Shown here: positions 46,547-56,393 of the stretch, piece by piece
Layout: each line of letters begins with the position of its first letter
Position numbering within the stretch: the stretch's first letter is position 1
Source: CAYZHM01 sp964478225
GTDB taxonomy: Bacteria > Pseudomonadota > Alphaproteobacteria > Micavibrionales > Micavibrionaceae
Length of the DNA: 64,000 nucleotides
Assembly: GCA_964478225.1 (NCBI GenBank)
Contig: CAYZHM010000001.1
Location: 1 to 64,000 of the forward strand
Direction of reading: 5' to 3'
Program-made: the position numbers and the translations under genes
The notes under the pieces: model-generated
Databases searched by the model: none
What the model was told of the DNA's origin: nothing
What the model saw: only the letters and a program-made list of their open reading frames with translations

Positions 46547-47685
46547 GCAATCGCGAAGAAGACCCAGGTATGGGTAAATCTGATGGTCTGCGAGGTCAGG
46601 CTGAAGAGCATGATCGAGAAGAGAATCGCGAGGCAGTACCAGGGCTGACGGTGGAAAATTAAAAATAAGAACGCCATAAAAAAGCCGAAGCCGAAAATAC
46701 CGTAGGAGAAGAGCAAAGTTGCAAGACCTGAGTGCAGTTCATTCGAGCTGGCCCATGTGCGGAAGCGGCTGTAAGCTCCCTCGCCTGCACCGATAATGAG
46801 ATATTCGGGGTTGTTGACGATGCGGTTATAGCCGCGCCCCTCGGGGGAGTCATCATTTTCGGTGCCGACAGTTTCCAGGCGTGCCGAGACCCTTTCGAAT
46901 GCTTCAATGCGGTGTTCGATGTTTGCGATCATTGTAGGCGCAAATGCGGTGTATAGGGCAATGACGCAGGCGATAAAAATAAAAATGTACCGCATGAAAC
47001 GGTGGGTCTGAGGGCTAAAGCATAAAACAACATAAAATGTCATAGTTGCGAATAGTCCAGCTTTAGATAGAGCCAAGGTCTGGATAAAACCCATCAGAAA
47101 GAAAGTGACGTAATCTAGGGGGGTAAATTTTTGGTCTCGGCGTAGAAAAAACAGCATACCGCCTGATAGAAGTGCCCAGTATGAAAGTTGATTTGGATTG
47201 GCAAATCCTGCTGTCATGCGTCTTAACCCAATATCGGGGAAAAAATGTGCCCAAAAGGCCTGAATGATGATTGAGGCAGCAATAGCGATGGCACTTAGTT
47301 TGACGACACGCTCGTAATCACGGCGGAAAAGTACAACGATGAAAATAAAAAGTGCGATATTGTACGGATAATAAAGGCTGCTGAGGACAAAGCGTCCATT
47401 TGGATAAAAGGAAAAGTTTATCCAGTTGATCGCAAAAGTGAGTGCGGCAAACAAACTTCCCACAAGGTAGACGGAAGGAATGCGTGCGCGCGCATTAAGT
47501 AACGCAAATGCAAGCCCGGGAAGCAGTCCGCAAATCAAGAGGATGTCTGAAGGCTGAGGCAGGCCTTTGGGGAAAATGTAGAGCGGTTTGAGCAGTAAGT
47601 ATAAAAACCAAACGGCGATTAGAAACCCTCTTATGTGGCTTTGTGTTGTGACGGGATTGTATGGCAGTGGAGCCGTGATCTGCAT
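46456..47685 (-). CDS. O-antigen ligase/Wzy-like polymerase
   Basis: The 409 aa have about 10-12 membrane segments and a large periplasmic loop with NDDSPEGRGYNRIVNNPEYLIIGAGEGAYSRF followed by ELHSGLATLLFSYGIFGF, the H-containing loop of the Wzy_C/WaaL family. It polymerises repeat units or ligates polymer to a lipid. Only sequence-pattern evidence separates the two roles. It is convergent with the preceding sulfotransferase. Confidence 0.85.
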   Translation of the reverse strand: MQITAPLPYNPVTTQSHIRGFLIAVWFLYLLLKPLYIFPKGLPQPSDILLICGLLPGLAFALLNARARIPSVYLVGSLFAALTFAINWINFSFYPNGRFVLSSLYYPYNIALFIFIVVLFRRDYERVVKLSAIAIAASIIIQAFWAHFFPDIGLRRMTAGFANPNQLSYWALLSGGMLFFLRRDQKFTPLDYVTFFLMGFIQTLALSKAGLFATMTFYVVLCFSPQTHRFMRYIFIFIACVIALYTAFAPTMIANIEHRIEAFERVSARLETVGTENDDSPEGRGYNRIVNNPEYLIIGAGEGAYSRFRTWASSNELHSGLATLLFSYGIFGFGFFMAFLFLIFHRQPWYCLAILFSIMLFSLTSQTIRFTHTWVFFAIAYATFIIPSRSRSHSEALPPNRSESALVSA

Positions 47686-47741
47686 GGAACAAATATCCCA
47701 TGGATTTGGGCGGCGGCGTAATACTTTAAGCTACAGGGATG

Positions 47742-48644
47742 TTATGGACTGTGGGAAGTTTTTGGGGCTTCAGGCTCATTTACAGCTTCTTGTTGTTCGG
47801 CTTCAGTTTTTTTCTTGCGGCTGCTGCGCTTGTAATTTTGACTAAACAGCAGGGTCTTTCGCTCGATATCGTCGTAAATTTCCACACTTTCTAATACAGC
47901 GAGCATTTTGGCAAAATGGATGTTTTCCTTTTCTGAAAAATGTTCACCTGCATTCGCAAAAAAGCGCACTTTCATCACAAGATAGATATCACGGAAATTA
48001 TAGACACTAAGCTTTTCGCGCTTATCGACGGGCAATTTTTTATATTCAATCGTTTTTTCAGCGATGTAATTGTTTGCACTTTCAGTATCCATCGGCAAAA
48101 CTTCGAAAAGAATTGGGCGGTTAAGCTCGACAAACACGCCTTTAGGATAGCCTATGATATTTCGTACGCTGTCGTAGCCGCAAGTTCGTTCTTTCGCATC
48201 TGTCGCCAGGATTTCAAAGCGGCGAATTCCGTCTATCGAGAAATTAGGTGTGACCTCAAATCCTTGCTTTTCAAAATTATACTTGTTGAGCTGGAGTTCC
48301 TGAACAAATTCGAAACGAGTAGGCAGCTCCTTATTTGCCTTTTTTTCGGTGAGCTGTTTTTTAGCAAATTCTCGTATTTTGAGCCATTCGAACTCATTAT
48401 AGACATAGTCTTTATATATGTCGCATTCATTAATCAGTAGATAGTTGTCGATGTGGTCATTGCTGGCGAGATCGAGGCGCCCCATGGCCCAATACAGCAA
48501 AGAAAAATTCTGTAAAGTTCCTGGAACATATGTTTGTTTTTCCTTCTCTTTCTTCATAACGAATGAGTCCTGCGCGAAGCCAGGGACCGCAAGACATATG
48601 AGGAAAACAGCCAGAAACAGGCTTCTGAATGGTTTTTTGTTCAT
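47742..48644 (-). CDS. Secreted uncharacterised protein (300 aa, DUF4852-like)
   Basis: A signal peptide (SLFLAVFLICLAVPGFAQD) leads a mixed, charged protein with YAEFEW-type stretches such as YKDYVYNEFEWLKIREFAKKQL and ends in a lysine- and glutamate-rich tail (RSSRKKKTEAEQQ). It resembles the periplasmic DUF4852 group, but this assignment is only from recall and of low certainty. ATG 48644 has AGGG upstream; the earlier ATG at 48680 is worse. It follows mutY, overlapping it by none and lying 33 bases downstream. Confidence 0.6.
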   Translation of the reverse strand: MNKKPFRSLFLAVFLICLAVPGFAQDSFVMKKEKEKQTYVPGTLQNFSLLYWAMGRLDLASNDHIDNYLLINECDIYKDYVYNEFEWLKIREFAKKQLTEKKANKELPTRFEFVQELQLNKYNFEKQGFEVTPNFSIDGIRRFEILATDAKERTCGYDSVRNIIGYPKGVFVELNRPILFEVLPMDTESANNYIAEKTIEYKKLPVDKREKLSVYNFRDIYLVMKVRFFANAGEHFSEKENIHFAKMLAVLESVEIYDDIERKTLLFSQNYKRSSRKKKTEAEQQEAVNEPEAPKTSHSP

Positions 48645-48676
48645 TATCCCTATTTTACCTGTTCCTTGAGCATTAT

Positions 48677-49738
48677 TCAAAAAAACAAATTCAAGGCCTT
48701 ACGAAACAAAGTGGGGAAGCTGCTTTGCGAGATTTCGGTGCGGGGATGCCAGTAATGATTGGCTGGAAGTGCAGCGTTTTTATTATAAGATACTGTTTTT
48801 AAATGAAGTTTTAGGTCGAAATGGGTAAAACTATGGGTAATAAAGGCCTTATAGTCACGGGCGTTATAGGGGTCAGGGGGTAAGGTTTCCGCCCATTCTG
48901 AGGTTGGGAGTCCTATCATGCCTGCGAGCATGCCTTTTTCCGGGCGCTTATGGAGAAGGATTTCGTTTTTGTTGTTTTCAATCCAGTAAACGTAACCTTG
49001 CTTTTGTGGTTTTATTGTGGCTTTGAGCTTGGTTGGCAGTGTTGCGGCGATCCCTTTTGCTCTGCCCTTGCAATCCTTTTCGATTGGACAAAGCGCGCAT
49101 TTTGGAGATTTTGGTGTGCAGATGGTTGCGCCGATGTCCATCATCGCCTGGGCGAGGTCGCCAGGACGATCTGAATAGTTTTCAAAGAAAGCGGCGGCGA
49201 GATTCTTCAAAAGAGGTTTTGATTGGGGTAGAGGTTCGCTGATGGCGTAAAAACGGGCCATTATGCGTTCAATATTTCCGTCCACAACAACAGCGGGCTT
49301 GTTATAGGCGATGGCTGTGATAGCGGCGCTGGTATAGTCCCCTATTCCCGGTAGTTTTTTAAGATCGCTCTGATTTTGAGGAAATTTTCCTTTGTGATCG
49401 TTGACGATGATGAGGGCGCAAGAATGGAGATTGCGGGCGCGAGAGTAATAGCCAAGCCCGGCCCATTCGGCCATGATTTCCTCGCGATCAGCGGCGGCAA
49501 GAGCATTGACGTTTGGCCATTTCTCAAGAAATTTGGTATAGTAAGGCTTGACCGCTTGGACTGTGGTTTGCTGGAGCATGATTTCAGAAAGCCATACTTT
49601 ATAAGGGTCAGGTTTATCGCCTTTTGCGTATCTCCACGGCAATACTCTTTGATGTTTGTCGTACCAATCTAAAATTTGTCCACGATATTCTTGGACATTT
49701 TTATCAATCGTCTTGTTCTTGGTTTTTGAGCGAGGCAT
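48677..49738 (-). CDS. mutY: A/G-specific adenine DNA glycosylase
   Basis: MutY removes adenine opposite 8-oxoguanine. WYDKHQRVLPWR, LSEIMLQQTTVQAV, the helix-hairpin-helix LKKLPGIGDYTSAAITAIAY with catalytic Asp in VVDGNIERIMARF, the 4Fe-4S cluster C-x6-C-x2-C-x5-C (CTPKSPKCALCPIEKDC) and a C-terminal NUDIX-like domain are all present. ATG 49738 is taken; a TTG at 49756 is an alternative. It diverges from the DUF721 gene by 32 bases. Confidence 0.96.
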   Translation of the reverse strand: MPRSKTKNKTIDKNVQEYRGQILDWYDKHQRVLPWRYAKGDKPDPYKVWLSEIMLQQTTVQAVKPYYTKFLEKWPNVNALAAADREEIMAEWAGLGYYSRARNLHSCALIIVNDHKGKFPQNQSDLKKLPGIGDYTSAAITAIAYNKPAVVVDGNIERIMARFYAISEPLPQSKPLLKNLAAAFFENYSDRPGDLAQAMMDIGATICTPKSPKCALCPIEKDCKGRAKGIAATLPTKLKATIKPQKQGYVYWIENNKNEILLHKRPEKGMLAGMIGLPTSEWAETLPPDPYNARDYKAFITHSFTHFDLKLHLKTVSYNKNAALPANHYWHPRTEISQSSFPTLFRKALNLFF

Positions 49739-49770
49739 CTTGAGTTCTTGTTTCAATTTTAGGATTTTTC

Positions 49771-50244
49771 ATGCGGCCGCTTTCTGAAGCTACGTCACGC
49801 GTTGCGAAAACCAATTTCTCCCGCAAATATATAGCGCTGGGGAAAATCGTCAATTGCTGGGAAGAGATTGTCGGAGCTGACCTGGCCGATAAGGCGCAGC
49901 CGGTCAAGATCGGCTACCGGGCGCAGCGCACGCGCAAAGATAAACCGTCTGCTGTGCTTGAAATTGCTTGTGCTTCTGCGAATGCAACGATGCTGCATTA
50001 TCAGAAGGACCTGATTTTGGAGCGTATGAATACCATTTTTGGAGAGCGTTGGATTACCGATCTGAAGTTTGTTCCGGTTGAAAAGGCGATTATAAATAAT
50101 GTCAGGCGCAAGCGTGTTAAGAGAGAGTTGAATGATCAAGATGAGGGGTTTTTAAAAGAAATCCTTGCGCAGATCCCCGATCCCGATATAAAACAACGGC
50201 TTGAAAGCCTCGGGCAAAATATTTTGATGGATGAACAAGAATGA
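49771..50244 (+). CDS. DciA-like DUF721 protein
   Basis: The 157 aa carry the DUF721 core IVNCWEEIVGADLADKAQPVKIGY and LEIACASANATMLHYQKDLILERMN. DciA proteins load the replicative helicase in bacteria lacking DnaC. The C-terminal tail is basic then acidic and likely flexible. The DUF721-thioredoxin-smc region is a conserved alphaproteobacterial cluster. Its stop overlaps efp by 4 bases. Confidence 0.85.
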   Translation: MRPLSEATSRVAKTNFSRKYIALGKIVNCWEEIVGADLADKAQPVKIGYRAQRTRKDKPSAVLEIACASANATMLHYQKDLILERMNTIFGERWITDLKFVPVEKAIINNVRRKRVKRELNDQDEGFLKEILAQIPDPDIKQRLESLGQNILMDEQE

Positions 50245-50807
50245 AAGTCAATGCGAATACTCTCCGTAAAGGAAATGTGATTGAACATAACGGCAAGCTG
50301 TGGCTTGTGATTAAGAATGAGCTTTTGAGCCCTGGAAAAGGCGCGGCCGTGGCGCAGGTTGAGATGCGCGATGTGCGTTCGGGCAACAAAGACAATGTGC
50401 GTTTTCGTACGCAAGAATCTGTCGAGCGTGTACGCCTTGATCAGGCGGAATATCAGTTTTTGTACGCGGACGGTGATGAGTTTCACTTCATGAATCAGGA
50501 AAGCTATGAGCAGATCACGGTTCAGCGTGACATTATTGGTGAGCCTGCTGCGTACTTGCAGGAAGGTATGATTTGCGAGATCGAGAGCTTTGAGACGGAG
50601 CATCTCAGTGTTACTTTGCCTGATACCGCCATTTTTGAAATTGTTGAGGCCGAGCCTGTTGTAAAAGGCCAAACCGCGACGACGTCTTATAAGCCTGCTG
50701 TACTGGATAACGGCGCGAGAACTATGGTTCCCCCTTTTGTGGATGTTGGTACGAAGATTATTATCCGTACTGAAGATGGATCATACGTCGAACGGGCGAA
50801 GGGTTAG
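50241..50807 (+). CDS. efp: Elongation factor P
   Basis: EF-P relieves ribosome stalling at polyproline. The KOW-like N-terminal domain contains SPGKGAAVAQVEMRDVRSG with the lysine that is modified in many species, followed by two OB domains ending TKIIIRTEDGSYVERAKG. At 188 aa it is standard. It is coupled to the DUF721 gene. Confidence 0.97.
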   Translation: MKVNANTLRKGNVIEHNGKLWLVIKNELLSPGKGAAVAQVEMRDVRSGNKDNVRFRTQESVERVRLDQAEYQFLYADGDEFHFMNQESYEQITVQRDIIGEPAAYLQEGMICEIESFETEHLSVTLPDTAIFEIVEAEPVVKGQTATTSYKPAVLDNGARTMVPPFVDVGTKIIIRTEDGSYVERAKG

Positions 50808-50813
50808 TTTCTG

Positions 50814-51152
50814 TTATAATCTAGAAAAGGAAACTGGATAGGGTAAGGTTGTGCCTATTACGGTTTTGGGTTTCTTTTTCGGTATTGTTATTTCAGGCAT
50901 CTTTTCATTGTATTGGTCGTAAGCTGCCTTAAGCCCTTTTAACATGATGGAATTTGGAACAAACGTCGGCAAAGGATTGCTGCCTTTAAGATGATCAATC
51001 ATGGAATCTGTTGCCCAACTTTCATCTTCTTTGGTTCTTTTGTTGAAAAATTGAACGAGAACTCTTTTTTGGTGAAACTCATTGCCCCCTTTGGGTCTTT
51101 CTGATGCTTTTTCGAAATCGGGGATTACGAAAATTTCTATTTTCCATCTCAT
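50814..51152 (-). CDS. Uncharacterised protein (112 aa)
   Basis: No family is recognised. It starts MRWKIEIFVIPDFEKASERPKGG and is soluble, with lysine- and proline-rich C-terminus. It lies antisense-convergent between efp and the inositol monophosphatase gene, 6 bases after the efp stop. The codon pattern is compatible with a real gene. Confidence 0.5.
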   Translation of the reverse strand: MRWKIEIFVIPDFEKASERPKGGNEFHQKRVLVQFFNKRTKEDESWATDSMIDHLKGSNPLPTFVPNSIMLKGLKAAYDQYNEKMPEITIPKKKPKTVIGTTLPYPVSFSRL

Positions 51153-51266
51153 AGGTTTTACTTTCTAAAGATAATACAGAAGCTGAGTTATTACGAAAAA
51201 TACCCTTTGTCTGTCAAGCAATAATTAATGTTGCTTTTCTGCCGTAAAAATTCAATAACATACGCC

Positions 51267-52064
51267 ATGTCGAGCACAACCTCACCAGATTTGAATGTAA
51301 TGATCAAAGCCGCCGAGAAGGCTGCGCGGTCGCTGAACCGCGATTTTGGCGAGGTTGAGCGTCTGCAGGTTTCCAAAAAAGGCCCTGGTGATTTTGTTTC
51401 AGCCGCAGACAAGCGGGCAGAAGAAATCATTTATGAGGAGCTTTTGAAGGCACGGCCGGATTATTCCTTTTTGATGGAGGAAAGTGGCGCTAAGGCAGGA
51501 AAAGATAAGGAAAACCGTTGGATTGTTGACCCTTTGGACGGCACAACCAACTTTTTGCATGGTATCCCCCACTGGGCGATTTCGATTGCTTTGGAGCGTA
51601 AAGGCGAGATTGTGGCCGGTATTGTTTATGATCCAGTCAAAGACGAGATGTTTCGGGGAGAAAAGAATGAAGGAGCTTATGTTGGACGCAAACGCCTTCG
51701 GGTTTCCGCACGTATGGATCCTATGATGGCGATGGTAGCTGTAGGGGCACCCCGCAGGGACACTGATCGCGATGTATTTCTAAAGGAATATAAAGCAGTA
51801 ATGGATCAGGGTGTAAGTTTAAGGCGCTTTGGTGCGGCGGCTTTGGACATGGTTTACGTTGCGGCCGGCCGCTGTGAAGCGTTTTGGGAGCGTAATCTCA
51901 GCTCATGGGACATTGCAGCGGGCGTTTTGATTGTACGCGAGTCTGGCGGATTTGTTTCTGATATCGACAAGGACAATCTTAATCCGGTTGAGACAGGCAA
52001 TGTATTGGCGTCCAACGAGGCCTTTTATGCCCCGCTGAAGAAGATTTTGCGCTCGTGTGGATGA
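51267..52064 (+). CDS. suhB: Inositol monophosphatase family protein
   Basis: This Mg2+-dependent phosphatase has the metal-site GPGDFVSAADKRAEE, EESG, WIVDPLDGTTNFLHGIPHWAISIAL (motif A) and WDIAAGVLIVRESGG (motif B). The 265 aa are typical of SuhB. ATG 51267 starts the conserved region; the frame extends to 51228 without a binding site. efp-suhB adjacency is common in this class, here interrupted by a small antisense gene. Confidence 0.93.
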   Translation: MSSTTSPDLNVMIKAAEKAARSLNRDFGEVERLQVSKKGPGDFVSAADKRAEEIIYEELLKARPDYSFLMEESGAKAGKDKENRWIVDPLDGTTNFLHGIPHWAISIALERKGEIVAGIVYDPVKDEMFRGEKNEGAYVGRKRLRVSARMDPMMAMVAVGAPRRDTDRDVFLKEYKAVMDQGVSLRRFGAAALDMVYVAAGRCEAFWERNLSSWDIAAGVLIVRESGGFVSDIDKDNLNPVETGNVLASNEAFYAPLKKILRSCG

Positions 52065-52089
52065 AACGCGGCACTGAACCTTAAAAACA

Positions 52090-52118
52090 TTGACAAACCG
52101 CGCCATTCCGTGGAATTT
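52090..52118 (+). promoter_or_regulatory. Candidate promoter before the DsbA-like gene
   Basis: A perfect -35 TTGACA (52090-52095) precedes a weak -10 GAATTT at 17 bases. An inverted repeat ATTCC-GT-GGAAT covers the -10 region. Confidence 0.35.
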
Positions 52119-52151
52119 TGAGCAATATTATCTGAAAGGTCTGGTTAAAAA

Positions 52152-52889
52152 ATGAGAAAAACGAACAATTTCTTTGTGTGTTTGCTGGTTGCTGTATTGC
52201 TGTCCCTTACGCTTTTGACGACGGCTTGTGATGCGGAAGATACAGAAAATACTGGACCTGCTCCTGAGCAAGCAACGGCCGAAGAGACACAAGCTGAAGA
52301 GCCTGTTGCCGATGCAGCCGTATCAATTGAGATTGATTTGGAAAGCGCTCTTAAAGAGCGCGTATTAGGCAATCCCTCTGCCCCGATTAAGATTACCGAG
52401 TTCAGCTCGTTCACCTGCAGTCACTGCGGTGAGTTTCATCAAAATACCTTCGAAGCCTTTAAAACCAATTATCTCGATACTGGAAAGGCCTATTTGATTT
52501 CCAAAGAATTTATTCGCAATAAGGTTGATATGCATGCGGCGGCAACTGCGCGTTGCGTGTCGCAGATGCGTTATTTTGATTTTATACAAATGCTGTTCAA
52601 GCGCCAGGAAGAATGGGCCTATAGCCCTAATTACCTCGACTTTCTTAAAGAGCGCGCTGCTGAATATGGTGTGAGCGAAGAAATGTTTAATGCTTGCGTG
52701 AACAGTGAAGCGTTGCAGACCGGTGTTCTTGATGCCATGCGCGCAAGCCAAACGAAGTTCAACATCGATTCAACTCCTACCTTTATTGTGAATGATGATC
52801 AGCAGATTACTGGCGCGTTGCCTTACGAAGCTTTTGATAAAGCGATTCAAACGATCGTGACCGGCAAGGGTACGGAAGAAAACAAATAA
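52152..52889 (+). CDS. DsbA-like thioredoxin-fold lipoprotein
   Basis: The N-terminus is a lipoprotein signal with lipobox LTTAC (Cys26), followed by an acidic Pro/Glu linker. The thioredoxin fold starts NPSAPIKITEFSSFTCSHCGEFH with CxxC at Cys89-Cys92, and has the cis-Pro motif STPTFIV. The family (thioredoxin-4, DsbA/BdbD-like) oxidises or isomerises disulfides. The combination with smc downstream is a conserved alphaproteobacterial order. The length is 245 aa. Confidence 0.9.
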   Translation: MRKTNNFFVCLLVAVLLSLTLLTTACDAEDTENTGPAPEQATAEETQAEEPVADAAVSIEIDLESALKERVLGNPSAPIKITEFSSFTCSHCGEFHQNTFEAFKTNYLDTGKAYLISKEFIRNKVDMHAAATARCVSQMRYFDFIQMLFKRQEEWAYSPNYLDFLKERAAEYGVSEEMFNACVNSEALQTGVLDAMRASQTKFNIDSTPTFIVNDDQQITGALPYEAFDKAIQTIVTGKGTEENK

Positions 52890-52910
52890 TATGACTGAGT
52901 ATACATTTTT

Positions 52911-55900
52911 ATGATCCAATTTACCCATTTACGACTGAGCGGGTTTAAGTCCTTCGTGGAAAAAACGGAGCTTGAAATTGCCACAGGATTGAACGGGATT
53001 GTCGGGCCTAATGGCTGCGGCAAGTCTAACCTTGTTGAGGCGTTGCGTTGGGTCATGGGTGAGGCATCGGCCAAGCGTATGCGCGGCGACGGGATGGAAG
53101 ATGTTATCTTCAATGGCACGGAGGGACGTACAGCCCGCAATATTGCTGAAGTTTCTTTGCTTTTGGATAATACGAAGCGTACAGCCCCTGCGGCCTACAA
53201 CGAAAGTGATGAGATAGAAATTACACGCCGGATTGAGCGTGATCGCGGATCGAACTACAAAATCAATGGAAAGAATGTCCGGGCGCGCGATGTCCAGATG
53301 CTTTTTGCAGATACTGTGACGGGTGCGAACTCCCCTGCTCTGGTTTCTCAGGGGCAGGTTGCGAAGATTATTAGCGCCAAGCCTTTGGAGCGCCGTTTGA
53401 TTTTGGAAGAGTCGGCGGGGATTTCCGGTTTGTATGCACGCAGGCATGAGGCTGAGTTACGCCTTAAGGGTGCGGACGCCAATCTTGTGCGCATTGAGGA
53501 TATTTTGGGCGGGATGGAATCTCGGTTAAATGCCCTCAAGCGGCAAGCGCGTATGGCTGGACGATACAGAAATTTGAACGCGCAAATCCGTCAATTGGAG
53601 ATTGTGATCCATTATCTTGAATATCTTGGGTTTGAAGAGCGGATTGCCGAGACGCGCAAATCGTTTGAAGAGGCTGAGAAACTGGTTGCTGAAAAGATGA
53701 TTGCAGTCACACAGCTTTCCAAGACGCAAGAAACTTTGCAGAAAGACTTGCCAGATTTACGTAAGGCTGAAGTTGAAGCGGCGGCTGCCATTCAGGCTCA
53801 GAAAATTGAGCTGCAGCGGATTGATGACGCAGAGGCGCAGCGTGAACAAAAGATCCGTGAAACCAAAGAGCAATCTGAACAAGCAAAGGTTGATCAGGCG
53901 CATGAATTGCAAAATGCCGCAGAGTGCACGCAGCTTTTGGCAAAGCTGGATGAAGAGCGTCAGGGCATTGTTGATGAGCAAAATAATGGCGCTGAGTTAA
54001 TTGCCAAGAAGCAGAAAATCCGTGATGAGCTGGAACAGAAAGTTCTAAAACTTGAAGATCAATATACCGCGTTGATGCAAAAGACAGCAGAGACACAAGC
54101 CCGCATGGACGGGTTGGAGCAGAATATTAAACAAAATACGGATCGCATTTCAGCGCTTCAGGAACGTAAATCTGCGGCGGAAGCCGAGCTGGCGATTTTC
54201 AAAGCGAAGCTGGAAGCGCCGGATCAGGGTGAAAAAGAGCGTGCGGATAAAATTGCCGCCCTTATAAAGCGTGTTGAAACTCTTGCGAATGAGGAAGAAG
54301 AAACAGCGCGTATTTTGGAGAAATCTGAATCTGTGGTGGCCACTGCGCGCATAACGACACAGAAGGCTGAAACGAAGCAAGCTGAAATTCGGGCTGAGAT
54401 TCAGATGTTGCAATCTTTCATCGACAAACAGCAGAGCGGTGATTTTGCGAGCGTTCAGGACAAGGTCAAAGTAGATAGCGGCTTTGAAAAAGCGATCTCT
54501 CGAGCGCTGGGGGATTCCCTTTTGGCGTCGATTGATGAAAAAGCTCCGTTTCGGTGGATAGCGCTTCCTGATAAGTCATTGCCTGATTTGCCGAAGGGGG
54601 TTCAGCCTTTGGCCCCTTATATCAAAGTGCCGAAAGAATTAAAGTTGGCGGTAAGCCAGATCGGATTGGTGGAGAACGAGCAGCAAGGTCATCGTTATGC
54701 GGCCGATCTTATGCCGGGGCAATCGTTGGTTTCTCTGGATGGAACATTCTGGCGCTGGGACGGGTATTTCATTCGCTCAGAAGCGCCTGACCGGAATGCG
54801 GCTAATCTTGAACACAAGAATAAGCTTGAAGAACTGAAAGCACAGGAACCACAATTTACAAAGCAGTCGGTTGATGCTCAAAAAATCCTGAGCGAAGCCA
54901 TGGCCAAGTTTGATGCCTTAAAAGAAAAGAAGGCCAGTCTTCAGAAAGAGCTTAGCGAGACGCAAAAAAGCTTGTCTGATCTTCGCCTTGAGCAGGCCAA
55001 GGTTATGGAAGACAGAGCACGCTCGGACAGCGAGCAGCGACGCCTTGAGGATATTATCAAGACCTCCGAGGAAGATATCGCAACCTTAAGCGAAGTTACA
55101 AAATGGGAAAGAGAGAGGCTTGAAAATCTTGTTTCGGTTTCCAAAGACCACAAGGAAGAAGATACGGCGAAGTTGCACGTCAATCTTGTTGAAACCCGTA
55201 AAGCGTATCAGGAAGCGGTGGCCGCCTTTAACAGCTTTATTCAGAAACAGAATACTCAGAAGGCAAGATTGCACGCGATTGCGGATGAGCATATTAACTT
55301 GAATAACCGCCTGATCCGCGCACGTGAACGTGAGAAGTCCTTGACCGAGCGCATTCAGGCGCTTGCCACGCGGCTGAATGATCTTGAAAGAAGCCCGAAG
55401 GATGACAACGCGAAGCGGCAGGCCATTCTTGATAAAATGAGTGCGCTTGAGGTTAAGCGTAATGAAGCGGCTGAAAAGCTTACGGTGCGTGAGCATGAAG
55501 TGGCCGCTAATATGAAGGCCTTGCGTGAGGCTGAACATACAATGAGTGCTGAGCGTGAAAAACGTGCGGCGGCGCAAGCGACCTTAGCGGGTATCGAAGA
55601 ACAACGTGAGGCCCTTGAGAAAACAATTGCCGAAAAGTTTGAAATGAAAGCGCATGTTCTTAAAGACCATATCACCATGCAGGTCGATCTTGAAAATCCA
55701 GAACTTGATAGCTTGCGCGCCCAAAGAGAAAAATTGACACGGGAACGTCAGGATATGGGGCCGGTTAACTTGCGGGCGGACGATGAAGCGCAGGAACTGG
55801 AGAAGGATGTTACAAAGCTCTTGAATGAACGCAATGATTTGATGGAGGCCGTTTCCGAGCTTCGTGCGGGCATTGCAAAAATCAACAAAGAAGCACGGGA

Positions 55901-56393
55901 AAGATTGCTCACTGCGTTTGATCATGTGAACGCACATTTCCAAAAGCTCTTTACGCAATTATTCGGCGGTGGCAAAGCTTACCTGGCGTTGGTGGACACG
56001 CCTGAGAATTCGAATGATCCTTTGGGTGCTGGGCTTGAAATCTATGCGCAGCCTCCTGGAAAGACTTTGCAAAGCTTGTCACTGCTTTCAGGCGGTGAGC
56101 AAACATTGGCATCCATTTCGCTTATTTTTGCAATGTTCCTGACCAACCCGTCGCCAATTTGCGTTTTGGACGAGATTGATGCGCCGCTTGATGATGCGAA
56201 CGTTGAGCGTGTCTGTGATTTGCTTGATGAAATCGCCGCGCAGGGTAAAACACGCTTCCTTATTATTACCCACCACCGCTTGACGATGGCGCGCATGGAT
56301 AGGCTTTATGGCGTGACCATGAGTGAAAAAGGCGTTTCGCAGCTTGTTTCCGTCGACCTTCAGCAATCGTTTTCTTTCCTTGAGGCAGCTTGA
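52911..56393 (+). CDS. smc: Chromosome segregation ATPase SMC
   Basis: SMC is a ring-forming ATPase that organises chromosomes with ScpAB. Walker A GPNGCGKSN (residues 32-40), long coiled coils from about 170-500 and 660-1000, a hinge between (about 510-640), the ABC signature LLSGGEQTLASISLIFAMFL near residue 1058, and Walker B ICVLDEIDAPLDDANVERV near residue 1083. The length of 1160 aa is normal. Its TGA shares its A with the atpI ATG. Confidence 0.98.
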   Translation: MIQFTHLRLSGFKSFVEKTELEIATGLNGIVGPNGCGKSNLVEALRWVMGEASAKRMRGDGMEDVIFNGTEGRTARNIAEVSLLLDNTKRTAPAAYNESDEIEITRRIERDRGSNYKINGKNVRARDVQMLFADTVTGANSPALVSQGQVAKIISAKPLERRLILEESAGISGLYARRHEAELRLKGADANLVRIEDILGGMESRLNALKRQARMAGRYRNLNAQIRQLEIVIHYLEYLGFEERIAETRKSFEEAEKLVAEKMIAVTQLSKTQETLQKDLPDLRKAEVEAAAAIQAQKIELQRIDDAEAQREQKIRETKEQSEQAKVDQAHELQNAAECTQLLAKLDEERQGIVDEQNNGAELIAKKQKIRDELEQKVLKLEDQYTALMQKTAETQARMDGLEQNIKQNTDRISALQERKSAAEAELAIFKAKLEAPDQGEKERADKIAALIKRVETLANEEEETARILEKSESVVATARITTQKAETKQAEIRAEIQMLQSFIDKQQSGDFASVQDKVKVDSGFEKAISRALGDSLLASIDEKAPFRWIALPDKSLPDLPKGVQPLAPYIKVPKELKLAVSQIGLVENEQQGHRYAADLMPGQSLVSLDGTFWRWDGYFIRSEAPDRNAANLEHKNKLEELKAQEPQFTKQSVDAQKILSEAMAKFDALKEKKASLQKELSETQKSLSDLRLEQAKVMEDRARSDSEQRRLEDIIKTSEEDIATLSEVTKWERERLENLVSVSKDHKEEDTAKLHVNLVETRKAYQEAVAAFNSFIQKQNTQKARLHAIADEHINLNNRLIRAREREKSLTERIQALATRLNDLERSPKDDNAKRQAILDKMSALEVKRNEAAEKLTVREHEVAANMKALREAEHTMSAEREKRAAAQATLAGIEEQREALEKTIAEKFEMKAHVLKDHITMQVDLENPELDSLRAQREKLTRERQDMGPVNLRADDEAQELEKDVTKLLNERNDLMEAVSELRAGIAKINKEARERLLTAFDHVNAHFQKLFTQLFGGGKAYLALVDTPENSNDPLGAGLEIYAQPPGKTLQSLSLLSGGEQTLASISLIFAMFLTNPSPICVLDEIDAPLDDANVERVCDLLDEIAAQGKTRFLIITHHRLTMARMDRLYGVTMSEKGVSQLVSVDLQQSFSFLEAA

